Shown in pieces: positions 10,701 through 21,107 of a DNA stretch of 64,000 bases (positions are counted from its first letter, which is position 1; each line of letters begins with the position of its first letter). The DNA is from Meandrina meandrites (taxonomy: Eukaryota > Cnidaria > Anthozoa > Scleractinia > Meandrinidae), in NCBI GenBank assembly GCA_963693305.1, contig OY855906.1, forward strand, positions 19,991,661 to 20,055,660, written 5' to 3'. The translations under genes and the position numbers were made by a program. The notes beneath the pieces were generated by a model that was not told where the DNA came from, made no database searches, and was given only the letters and a program-made list of their open reading frames with translations.

Positions 10701-10783
10701 AAATATTTTTTGAAAAATTTACTTATATAATCTAAGGTGGTTATTCTCTAATTGAGAAAACCTTTTTTGTATAATGCTAGGTG

Positions 10784-11074
10784 TCACTTCTCTAATTGCT
10801 TGTGCTTGAGCTCCACCAAGACCAGCTCAAAGTTTTTCTTCGGTTTTCTGTGTTTGCGGATTAGCCAGTGCTTTAGGTTACTTCCTCCGCATGCCATACA
10901 TAGACGATAGTCACACATTACCCCTTTCCCGCAACTGCCACATGGGACTGGCCTTTTTTTTACTGTTTTTAGCTGATAGTTGTGCCACGCACAATACTCC
11001 CCCATACACCTCTTTCCGCAGGTTTCTTTTCGACTTAACATTAACCACCCGCAGTTGTTTTTACCTCGCACCAT
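10784..11074 (-). CDS. Polinton Cys/His-rich small protein
   Basis: Intact 96-residue ORF with paired cysteines and histidines (CGKRCMGEYCAWH, CGSCGKGVMCDYRLCMACGG) that could bind two zinc ions, and a Lys/Arg-rich C-terminus. It lies upstream of the polymerase on the same strand, next to the right terminus. The layout is that of a zinc-ribbon or RING-like DNA-binding or regulatory protein, but the exact family is not recognised. GTTATATC lies 6 bases before its ATG. Confidence 0.62.
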   Translation of the reverse strand: MVRGKNNCGWLMLSRKETCGKRCMGEYCAWHNYQLKTVKKRPVPCGSCGKGVMCDYRLCMACGGSNLKHWLIRKHRKPKKNFELVLVELKHKQLEK

Positions 11075-11125
11075 TTTTCTGATATAACCTAGGTTGCTCT
11101 TTTTTTAAATGACCCTCTCTTACCA

Positions 11126-11295
11126 AGTAGTAATATCGGAGTTCAACGAATACCCGTTTTGGGTGGGGGAGTTCACAATTTTTTAAAAAGCCCGTCACCC
11201 GAACCCCCGGCGACAAAAGAAGCTGGGGTGTTTAAAAATTGTTAACTCCTTTCCCCCACCCAAAACGGTATTCGTTGAACTCCGATATTACTACT
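11126..11295. repeat. 170-bp hairpin at the right end of the Polinton
   Basis: AGTAGTAATATCGGAGTTC at 11,126 is mirrored by GAACTCCGATATTACTACT ending at 11,295. Pairing extends about 60 bp inward on both arms with three small indels, leaving a roughly 45-bp GC-rich loop. It marks the boundary between compact viral genes and AT-rich non-coding DNA, so it is read as the terminal repeat region of the element. I found no duplication at its flanks. Confidence 0.7.
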
Positions 11296-11296
11296 G

Positions 11297-12560
11297 GCAG
11301 TTTGATCAGAAAGTCTTTCTGCAATGCTTGAATATATCCAATATGGGTTTTCAGTGCAAACCTAACATGAAAGAAACTATTGTTGCAAATTAGCCTTGAA
11401 CAACAATGATTTAATTCAGTGGTCTCGAGTGGAATAAATACACTGTAAGACCCTGTGTAATGACAACTGTGTAATGACAATTGTTTTGATTGTGAATTTC
11501 AAAATTAATAGTCAAGCAAACATCAATACATGTTTCAAAGTTCAAACTCAAGGCTTTTATTCACAAATACTTGACAATAACAAGACCATGACAACATTGG
11601 ATGCATACATCTACAGCTTTAGAAAGTGAACAATTTAATGTATTAGAAAATAAATAAAATATATTTTTTAAAACACTGTTATATTTTTTACATAACACAT
11701 CAGTGAGTAGTCTCTTTCAAAGGGGCACATTGGCTACTCACACTTTGCATACACCCTATGAAGCTTTTGTTATTCATCTCTTTATAAAAATGTGATGTCT
11801 AGGGAACAAGCATTTTGTCCTCATACCAGCAAATAAAGGGTGTTGTGTACTAGCAATAGTCAACAGTGGTGAATATCAACCTTGGTACTTTATCGCTGTC
11901 AACATTAACCTCCACCACCTGATATTTTAAGATCAACTTCTCTACGAAAACTTTAACATTGCTTCTAATAATTGAATGATTCATGCAGTCAAAATATAAT
12001 ACCAGGTGTTAACAACTCTGCTTCTCATTTTGCGTCCGTCGTTTTTCTCTTTGGAACTAGGGGTAAGTTTCATTTATCCACTGGTTTTTGCAATTACCTT
12101 CAAGGACTAACTCTAGATTCAATGTTCACTGACAGTGATTTGACGAACACTCAAGATATAAGCCATCAATCAGGAAATGTCGGGAATATGGATACCAGCG
12201 TTTCAATCTATAGTTGCAATATCCAGACACCCATTAGGTAGCACATACTGTATAGATATTTTAGGAATGAATACCATCCTGGTTCAATCTAACCAGTGAA
12301 CGCATGTGACAAACTTAACTGTTTGGTTCCATACCCCCGCCACAGAATGGATTAGAAATTCCTGGGGGCAGGGAATCTCGAAGACTAAAAATTTTCAAGG
12401 AAATGTTTGAAGCTTAATAAGAATTTCCAGAGGGTTGGGTTCTTAAAAAATCCCTTCTGAGTGGGAGGTGTGGATAATTTCTGGAACCAAAAAATGGGAA
12501 ATTAGATGGCCACTGACAATAGCTTATTCTTGCATAGTCATGTAATAACTTCATACCATT
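11297..12560. other. Non-coding flank of the Polinton
   Basis: AT-rich sequence without a credible ORF. The longest frame (11,972-12,241) has no codon-usage or domain signal. No tandem repeat or inverted-repeat element was recognised. Confidence 0.5.
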
Positions 12561-12568
12561 ACAATCTT

Positions 12569-13324
12569 TTACATGGCAATGGAAGAATTGTACCTATTGT
12601 TATAATCATCTTTTTCCCACCTACCCATTTTCAGTATATTCATTCCCACAGTAAATCTAAAGTCGGATATTACGGGAAAGTAAATCCTGCACAAATAACA
12701 CAATTCCAAGGACACAACTTGACGACGATAAAGCACCCTTGTTAACTTAGGAATCTTCTTTTTGCCAGAGTATCCTATGATGAACCACTGTCCGTCTGAA
12801 AATACCTCAAATTTGAGGGCATTACAATCTGAAATGTTATCACGTTCATGTTCCACTCTCAATTCCACTTTCAGCTTTTTCACTTGCATATGGTAGCACT
12901 TCTGCAGCCCTTCTTGGTAACGCATTTCCCAATTCGACCCAACAACTGGAAAGTATTCTAAGGTTTGCTGGTCAGGTTCTTCTGTTTGTTCATGGTGTGC
13001 ACCTTGGTGATTTTCTTCGTCATTATCGCTTTCTTCTCGGGAGTCATTGCTACCCAACAGCTCATCAAGCGGGTCAGTCACATCATTAACATTTTGATCT
13101 TGAGGCTGATCAAAGTCTACCATTCAAAAGTGACGGTTAATTATGAAACAATTGCACTGGCCTGGTGTTTGGAGGTCTACAGGCGACAATGTCTCGAAAC
13201 GTTCTTCATCATTCGTTATTACTCTTGGACGGGTCACTGCTGCTGCTGGAGCTGGTACGACATCGAAATCCCAAACAAGTACGCATTCATAACTCGGGCT
13301 ATCCTGTTCTCTCGGATCTGTGAA
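12569..13324 (-). CDS. Two-exon fragment of a HIRAN-like hypothetical gene
   Basis: Exon a (13,324-13,182) has a good acceptor (TTTTTTGTAG before it) and reads SPSYECVLVWDFDVVPAP and onward, ending at a possible GTAGAC donor. Exon b lies within 13,123-12,569. It has an acidic, Asn/Gln-rich N-terminus, then a region (about residues 70-165) with charged-beta character and the pattern EHERDNISDCNALKFEV-(x)n-IGYSG, reminiscent of HIRAN-like domains, followed by a basic tail and a TAG. This is the only segment of the left half that could be a host gene, but it could equally belong to a transposon. The splicing is inferred by eye. Confidence 0.35.
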
Positions 13325-13537
13325 CTACAAAAAATTGAATACAGAGGGTTAAGCTTCGGGATAAAGTTGCTCCGCTTGTAATTTCCTTCGCTATATCACA
13401 CATAGCGCATCGATAAGAACGCAAAGCAAAACTTTTCTGCAGAATGATAGCTATCTTTCTAAACTTAAACTTATCTTTAAGTCACAGCTAGTTCGCAGAG
13501 TAATTAATACAGGGCTGCATGCGGTAGTGAATACATC

Positions 13538-13810
13538 TTAGACTTGAACGCGGCTGTTCTTCACAGGAATCAGAGAAATCCTTCTTTCCGCCATTTTATC
13601 CACGAAACTTGTGTGCAGTTGACGACAAACAAGGTCAATACAAGGTAAACCAAGTGGACGAACAGGGAAATCTTTAGAAACACAGTAGACGTATAACAGC
13701 GGTGAATTTTGGAAAATAGTTGCGCATTCGCCGTCCACCGCCATAAAGGACGCCATGTTTGATCTGTTGATCGTGCGAGATTGACTCTCTGGGCATAATG
13801 ATGACGTCAC
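13538..13810 (-). CDS. Possible upstream exon, unrecognised
   Basis: A 90-codon open frame. An internal Met (MASFMAVDGE, at about 13,756) is the likelier start because the ATG lies in a Kozak-like context, and the frame runs to the TAA at 13,538. A GT (CAA|GTCTAAG) near the end could act as a donor towards the exon at 13,324. No domain is recognised. It lies on the same strand and upstream of the HIRAN-like fragment, which is the only reason to list it. Confidence 0.22.
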   Translation of the reverse strand: MTSSLCPESQSRTINRSNMASFMAVDGECATIFQNSPLLYVYCVSKDFPVRPLGLPCIDLVCRQLHTSFVDKMAERRISLIPVKNSRVQV

Positions 13811-14215
13811 GAAAATTTTGATAATATACTTTCAATTGCAATGCATTGTGGGAAAGGTGTCATTCTTCCTCTGGTATGCACTGGTATAATTTAATATTTT
13901 AAGGCTTGGAATTTGACTCGTGGAACACAACTCAAAGCTGATATTTACTGCTGTTTCTTTTTGTTTAAATCCTGTAGTATTTCATGAACCTGTCTGAAAT
14001 GTAGTACCCTTTACACAAAACCTAATCAGTAATGTTGAATACATTTGTATTTAAAATTTAATGACCTCCACCACTCAGAAAAATTGTAAGACAAAGAAGT
14101 CTTTATTAAAATGCACCTCCCTAGATGTCAAGAAATAAAATGCTCTAAGCTGATGAAAGAGTTGGAAAGGGAGGCACCTACCCTATAAAAGGTTCTCAGG
14201 GCAATTGTAATGCTA

Positions 14216-14437
14216 TCACAGTTTTTTAGGAGTCAGAAGGGGAACAATATCCCCGCAAGGTTTCTCTGCCAGCAGTACATTTCCTAGAGGCATTCCATAC
14301 CAAGTTCCTGGTCCAATTCTTTCCATGAAAATATAATTACCAGCATCATTCATTGCACCTAGGAAGCCTGCTTGAAGAAAAACAATGTTGCCGTGGTTGT
14401 CTGTACAAGCTGGGTATTCAGCAAATGGTAGTGTCAA
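14216..14437 (-). pseudogene. HARBI1/PIF-Harbinger-type nuclease fragment
   Basis: A 73-codon frame whose second half (GFLGAMNDAGNYI, then PLGNVLLAEKPCGDIVPLLTP) follows the pattern of PIF/Harbinger DDE nucleases: the 'G(S)xxDA' block, then 'PxGxxLLADxGYP-(x)n-LLTP'. The usual catalytic D-x-GYP context is degraded to AEKPCGD, so the copy is dead. No complete N-terminal nuclease part or Myb-like partner is visible on this strand nearby. Confidence 0.5.
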
Positions 14438-14439
14438 TG

Positions 14440-16060
14440 GCCGCTATAAAATTGACCTTGGGGCTCAGCCTCCAGACAAAAAATACATGGGGCCTTCCAT
14501 CGATGCACCCAACTGTGTCAGAAAATGATCACCACTCACCCCTCATTATATCCCACACAACTTCCCCCGAGAAAAAGCACCACAAAGTGGGAAAGACGCT
14601 TTGAATAATAACTGATACCCTTGATCAGCTAACAGCAAAGAACAAAGCAAATTTGTTAGCCAAATTTCTTAGTATTTTCTTAGCCAAAGTAAAGTCAATA
14701 AAACCTTGTTTGTATTGTTTAATTTTCCACTTTGTCCTCTCCGCCGTATCCCACCTCTCCAATCAGACCTACACAACTCTGGGCTTATTCTTCTCATGAT
14801 GTATATCAATGTTGCAGGCAGTTCTCCTGTCTTCAATAGTGGTGAACACACTCCTTCCTATATACTGCAAGCCAAGGAAATAAGGGACCAAGTGGTGCAT
14901 TATCTATTATTAAAAGATTATTAAGAGGTGGACTTGCTCAAGATGTAAGCATGAGCAAATAAAATACAAGTACTTTAAAAACCTCTTTGAATCGGTTTGA
15001 TTGGTTTTCCAGTGGTGGGTGGATGTTGCTAAGTACATTTAAAAGCAAGCACACTGCAACAAGCAGTCGTCAAAGAGCTTCTCTAGGCATGATGTTCGAA
15101 AAACAATAAGCTACAGATTTAGGATTTCAAAGTAAGGCAAAGACTAAACAAATTTGACATGGAGGCATCACTATACCCTTACCTTTTAATCGGTGTTTCT
15201 TCTCATGTTTGTTTAATAAAATACTGTCATGAAACCCTGAGCCACTCCCACCGCATGGGACAGATGCCCATTATAAGATAATTACGGAAAAATCATACTG
15301 ATTAGCTTTTATGGTATTTTGAACATCAAAAATATGACATGCAGATGTCACTTTTACCTTTGGCACATATTCAGGTTAAAGCAAATTTTTGTAGAAACTG
15401 CCATGAAAATCTCACCCGCCCTTGTCCTGATGGGAACATTCTCAATCATTATAAATACCTTTGTAATCTTTTTAAACACAAAGAGAAAACCTCAATGAAT
15501 TCTAACAACTAGTTAGATCAACTATAAAAGGAGACCTGATTTCTAGGTGCAGTAGTGAGAAGCAGACCAACATGGCAACATTCTGGAGTACCTTCAATAA
15601 TGAAGGTGAAAATAAATACTTTCCAATCACAAATAAAGGTAAGAATGAAAATGCCTTTAAAGAAATTAACTTTGCTGAATAATTTAAGACAAAGAACTGT
15701 TAGTTCTTCAAGGATATGAGTGTAATGGAGAATGGGAAGAAAATGAAGACTTCATGAAGGAAAGAGTGATAATGCAACCTGGCAAATACCTAAAAAAGAG
15801 CAAAACAAAAGTATTACCAGACCGCCACTTCCAAAGCAGCAATAAAACCGCTTCAATGAATTGTCAATCAAAGCCTAAGGAAGGGGACTGAGCCTTCATC
15901 CAGCTCTCAGACCTCTTCCACATCTCAAATCCCTTCCACCCGCCAGACACTTTCCGCAGCCTCTTCCTCTATGACAACCGTGATCAGGCAAAGCAAGGAA
16001 AAGGTACTCAAAGAAATCCACTCAAGAAGAGTGAAGGGCGAGTGGTAAGTTTAGTCATGC
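14440..16060. other. Mostly non-coding, with possible small exons upstream of the P-element gene
   Basis: No long ORF. Two short segments end in good donor sites: 15,572-15,639 (ATGGCAACATTCTGG, then GGTAAGAATG) and a Ser/Thr-rich stretch at about 15,894-16,048 ending in GAGTGGTAAGTTT. They may be 5' exons of the transposase gene downstream or of another decayed gene. Confidence 0.3.
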
Positions 16061-16084
16061 TGTGCACCTCGACAGCAGTTCTTC

Positions 16085-16215
16085 AGGGGGTGAGGTAGTT
16101 GACATCATAGTTGGTAGAGGGGACTGGTTAGGAAAACTGGCAAACTTCAAAGGAGTAGGTTATTGTTTATGTTTTTCAAGATCACGTGAGCATGACCGTG
16201 CACCACTAGTTTCAA
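16085..16215 (+). repeat. Promoter-proximal module shared with 44.5-44.6 kb (inverted copy)
   Basis: About 120 bp, including GTTGGTAGAGGGGACTGGTT and the following GGCAAACTT, occur here and, inverted, at 44,490-44,615 with roughly 85 % identity by eye. In both places an ATG-initiated transposon-type gene begins just downstream. Confidence 0.6.
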
Positions 16216-17531
16216 GATGGCGTTGATAGTGTTGAATCGCATTGAAAATGTAGTGTATTAATGTTGGAGTTTCATGTCGTTGTAGCCTTCTAATTTCCCT
16301 TCAAAGAGAGAGTTTTTTATATCAATGCCTGGTGACAACTGTGCTGTTTTTGGCTGCGGTTCCTCCAGAAGAACAAAAGGAATCGGCATCTGGAAACTAC
16401 CAGCTCCAAGGAACACCGAATCCAAGAAATGGCAAGAAGACTGGTTAAACGAACTGACAAAGACGAGACAGATCGATAAAAATTTTGCAAGTCAAATTGG
16501 CAGTGACAGAGTGTACACTTGCGAGAGACATTTCTGTCAGGAAGATATAGAAATATGGAAGTAAAAAGCAATCTTTGCCTTCCTATATATATTAAAACTT
16601 TCGACCACGAAACCCTTGCGATTCGATCACTTGTCAATAAACAGTGCAGTTTCTCTCCTTTCTAAAACATCACGTCTTTCTCTTCTGTTGTGTTGTAGTT
16701 CAGTCTGAAAAGATGACGAAAAAAAGGCCAAAATCCGGTTCATTACCCACCATTAACATGCCTCAGAAGAGTCACCAAACAAAGAAACCATCCCCTCATG
16801 CTTCAAGATCTGTGGTGCAAGACCTGCCACCAGAGCACACCAAGAAATGGTATTATAGCAGTCTTACAGATCTTTGCAAGAAAGTCCATACCTTGAAAAT
16901 GATAAGTGAATGGAATTTAGAAGAGCTGAAAGACAGAATCGTCTTGAAAAAGTGCAATGACCTTTTCTTGTTATCAGAGATTGAACTGATGATTGACAGT
17001 CTTGGTTATACTATTTCAATCTTCGGATGGTGACTGCCAGAGGATCATGATCTGTATACCATTAATTTAAGATGTCACCAAAATCACAGTCTCTGATCTT
17101 GGTAAGGATTTTGAGAAAAGGTACATTTGTGCTGGAGTTAAACCAACAGAAAGATGTCAAGATGTGCTGCCACATGTCATTCCGAAACTTCCAGGAGATG
17201 CACTGTTTGAGGATCCAGGCCCCTCATTTCCTCATGAGCAATTTTGGAGGACCTATAATTGTGCAGTTTTGCTGGAGGAGAAAGATCTACAGTGTGATAG
17301 TTGCTCCAAATATTCCCATCGTACACAACTTGCTCAAAGTGCAAAGAAGAGGAGCCTTGACCACCCAGCACACATTAATAATTCTCCGATTTCTCAAACA
17401 CCACCAAATAGGATCAAGCTACATGTAACAATGCAGATGCAGAGGCTGAAGTGTGCAGATCTGGAAAGGCAACTGAAGTTGACCATGAACTTAGTAAAGA
17501 CATGTTGACTATATTCGGACATTCTGACAAT

Positions 17532-17990
17532 TTATTATATGGCTACAATAGTACGCGCGCTCTGATTGGCTGCTGAGCGGGCAAGATTTTCTTGTAATGA
17601 CCGGGCATTATGAAAATTTTTCTCAGCTCTGCGGCTCTTTTGAGTTGTGAGGCTTTGAAGGTTACGAGCGCGAGGGGGAAAATAAAAAAATACCTAGATC
17701 TTGGCATAATGAAGACAAAAGTTGCCTCATTGTCAAAGAAACCGTTTCTTCTGGTTTCGATCGCATGGCCTGGTTCGTTTCGGTTCACTGAACATGACCT
17801 CAAATGACCTCTTGTGCGCGCAAGTGGATTGAAAAACGTTTCCCTTTTTTCAGTGCTAAAAAGGCCATATAATAAATAACTTTTTAACCTCGTCCCTTCG
17901 GTCATTACAGGGAAATCTCAGACCTCTGCCTTGATGTATTGACCGAGCGAATACATCAAGGCCTCGGTCTGAGATTTCCCTGTAATGACC
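17532..17990. mobile_element. About 460-bp repeat ending in a hairpin, inserted in the P-element gene
   Basis: Transposase coding sequence stops near 17,532 and resumes near 17,991. The inserted segment is non-coding and ends in a near-perfect hairpin: GGTCATTACAGGGAAATCTC at 17,900 mirrored at 17,990, with arms of 41 bp, three mismatches and a 9-base loop. GTAATGACC-type sequence also occurs near its start (17,594-17,603). It is probably a MITE or foldback-like repeat; no clear target duplication was found. Confidence 0.6.
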
Positions 17991-19730
17991 TCACTCTCGG
18001 TTAATAAGTGGCATGTAACTCCATTTATGAGCCTCTTTTGGCAGGAACAGAAAAAGATCCTTTCAAGCACCAAAACTGGAGTCAGGTTTCACCCCATGGT
18101 TATTCGGTATTGCTTATCTTTTGTAGCCAAATCACCATCCTGTTATGACGAGTTGAGAAATAGCAACATCCTAGTATTGCCAAGCTAGAGAACACTAAGA
18201 GACTACAAGAACTTTATCCGGCCAAAAAGGGGATTCCAAGATCATGTAGTGGAAGAGTTGCAAAGTTTGACTAACATGTACTTTGATGCACAACATTATG
18301 TTGTATTATTGTTTGATGAAATGAAAGTCAACTCCAACCTGGTATTCGACAAGGTCACAAGCGAGTTGATTGGCTATGTGGATCTTGGTGATCTCGAACA
18401 GAACTACGCAACTCTGGATAAGACAATCACGTCGATTCCAGCGATTACAGCGATCACGTCACAAAAACAGCTTCTAACTGCATGCAGAAACTGATAGAAA
18501 TAAACAGGATAAAGCATTTATTGGATAAGAAGACACTGCTTCTACTTATGGATTCTTTTATTTTTAGTAAGCTGTTCTACTGTTCTACAGTCTGGTCGAA
18601 CACAAGCAAGTCTAACATCGAGAAATTACAGTTGGTGCAAAATTTTGCTGCACATGTGACCCTCCACGGGAAAACAGGTAAAAAGGTGATGACACGGGCA
18701 CACGTGCCATGACACGGCACGCAAAGCGTGACATTTGACATGCATATGCGCATATTTAATAAGCAAAATAATAGGTGTCACGGTAGCTTTTGTTTGACAC
18801 GAATTTAACACGCTAAGCTTTTGTTCAAGTTAGCGTGTTCAATGTCACGCTAAGCGTGCGATTTAACTCAGTAAAAGCGTGTGATATGACACGGCAGTGA
18901 TAAAGCAATAATAGAAAATCAAAAACATCGTCGTAGCACAGCTTCACTATCGGATCGATCAGATAAGTGCGTTCGCTTTACGATCACTACTGAATCAGCA
19001 AAAAGTAAAAGGTATAATTCATAAAACAACAGAAAAAGAACAACGAATAGCAACCTAACAAAAAATAATTGTTGATGAAACTAATACAACCTACAATTTC
19101 CCCGGAGTAACCACACTCGAGTGACCTTTTGTATTCAAAACTACACTGAAGGAAAAAAAACTTTCGAGTATAATTTGATCGCTTGATCAAGCAAACTTGT
19201 TATATTATTAAAAACTGAAATTTAACTGTTACGCAAAACAGAACAAGTGAGCTCCTATCGAACTCCGTATTTACACGAAATGAGAATTAAAGATTGTCAA
19301 GTTGTTTGTTTACACACATGTCTGGGTCGCTGGGTGACAACTTCTCCGGCCATGCTGGCGGGAAAAAAACGAACACGAACAAAAATTAAAACGAAGGTAT
19401 TAAATGTTTTTTTCTTAACTTGGCGAGCGCATATTTAAGATAGAATAACATTTTCACAGAAGGTCAAGCAATCAGGGACATTTATCGCGAGTAATGTGTT
19501 TCGCTTTCGATGCCCTACAAAGTCGTAATTATGCAAATGTTGGCTTCTAATCCACCAGAAGTTTATTTGCCGTTCAGGTAGCTTTTTGCCAATAAGAATT
19601 ATTTTTATCCGATAAGAAAAGTTTTTTTTTTCCGCTGGATTCGTGATCAGTGTTACGATTTATACAGCTCGATAGAAGTCTAGAAACGATGAAGCGTATG
19701 GCCCGCCATTCGTAAAAAAATTCCGATATT

Positions 19731-19882
19731 CAAAATGGTTCTGAACTTCGTAATGGTTTCGTGTTGGTAATGGTTTCGAGGTGTCGAAATGGTTTCGACA
19801 ACGTCGTAATGGTTACGATTTCGAGGGTCTCCGAAATCCCGTAATTGTTTCGAGAATTCGTAATGGTTCCGACACCTCTTTT
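19731..19882. repeat. Array of about seven CGTAATGGTTTCGA words
   Basis: Near-palindromic 14-mers (consensus CGWAATGGTTWCGA) recur every 17-24 bp across 150 bp inside the 2.6-kb element. They lie about 1.1 kb from its left terminus, hence internal rather than subterminal. Confidence 0.75.
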
Positions 19883-20476
19883 ATGAAGTGGTCACTTGTC
19901 GTATGGTGTCGCGGGAGACTGAGCATAAGTGTTATTGTTATATTATTTGTAATTTGTTGCCATGGGAATTTACATTCATAAGCATCTCTCGATTATCGAC
20001 GATGAAAGGTTTCCACGTGCACGCTGCAAGCTAATAGTCCCAAGATTGTCAAAAAGTAAAACAGCAATCGTTTTTTCTTATTTTGCACGTTCTCTATTCG
20101 CATCCGTTTCAATGAAGTTCCCGTGGCTGGCTTTTGCTTCGTTCCTCTTTGCTACGTGCTTGACAAGGTGAGCTTACAGCTTGTTGAAGTATCAGTTGTG
20201 TTTCTTGAAAACGATTTTGAAATTTAAGCTCAACCTTAAAACGAGGTCAAGTTCTGAGATTGTTTTCGTGTTTGTGGTTGTATTTACTGATTGTGCTTTT
20301 GTTTATTGTTGTTGGGATTTTGCTCAACGTTTTCACCCCTGAACGCGTGCCCTGAAATATGGCGGATTATTCCCACAATACCTTGCGACAGCCTTTGCAG
20401 CTAACGTATTGAAACTAGCTGCTGGGCTTCAAGTTGCAGTTCATATTTTAGTTGTTATTTTTATTTTCTTCTACAG

Positions 20477-21107
20477 TGTTCACTGTGACAATGACCTGGA
20501 TCATTTCGTCAACACAGTGGTATCCCTTTTAAGAGAGGTGGACGTTGAAATGCCAAACATTAGGCATGACAGAGAAAGCTGTGAATTTTATGCAAATAGG
20601 GTGCTCTGTGCCATGCGTCACCTGGCGAGCATTGTTGTCTACCTGCAACATGGCAATGACCACCCCCCCGATCAAATTCGGCAACTGCAGACTTTGCGGG
20701 ACAATTTGAAGGCCATATATAATTTACTCTTTGAACTTCCAGTGATGAATGGCTATGCCTATAGGCCTCCCACTGCACAACCATCAGGTCGTGGCCGACC
20801 TTGCTACCTACTGTCGACTGAGCAACTGGCATGTCTCAGAAGTGAGTTTAACAGTTGGACTCAGATTGCAGCTGACTTGGGGGTTTCAAGGCAGACCATT
20901 TTTAATAGAAGAAGGGAACTTGGTTTTTCACTGAACTTTGAACAATTTTCACCAATTCAGGACCAGGATCTGGACACTATAGTGCAAGAGGAATTAAATG
21001 CATTCCCCCGAACTGGTGAAACCAATGTGATGGCAGGTCTACGCCAAATCCTGACACGCTTCTTTGTTAGAATGAACACGCTCCTTTGTTTTTCCCGTGC
21101 CATGTGA
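20477..21107 (+). pseudogene. Transposase N-terminal exon (coiled region plus HTH) of the integrase-type element
   Basis: A good acceptor (TTTCTTCTACAG) precedes 20,477. The exon encodes about 210 residues: a helical N-terminal region (aspartate-rich start, then HDRESCEFYANRVLCAMRHL), a Gly-Arg-rich hinge (GRGRPCYLL), and a helix-turn-helix (NSWTQIAADLGVSRQTIFNRRRELG). A segment FPRTGETNVMAGLR follows, which in this widespread cnidarian/fish family precedes the integrase core. The frame then ends abruptly, and no DDE domain is found up to the right terminus. The call is from recalled family architecture; the recognisable DNA-binding half supports it. Confidence 0.62.

Larger units (their letters stand above)
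1..11295. mobile_element. Polinton/Maverick-type element, right part, inactivated
   Basis: The 11.3 kb combine the hallmark Polinton gene set: capsid protein, FtsK/HerA-type packaging ATPase, several small membrane-anchored or basic ORFs, a retroviral-type integrase and a protein-primed family B DNA polymerase on the opposite strand. Genes are packed with gaps under 120 bp and no introns, unlike the rest of the window. Integrase and polymerase are convergent and overlap by 3 bases (6,747-6,749 and 6,746-6,748). The left end lies outside the window. The right end is placed at the outer edge of a 170-bp hairpin. The copy carries an insertion in the capsid gene, stops in three genes and two frameshifts, so it is an old, non-functional copy. 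Confidence 0.88.
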
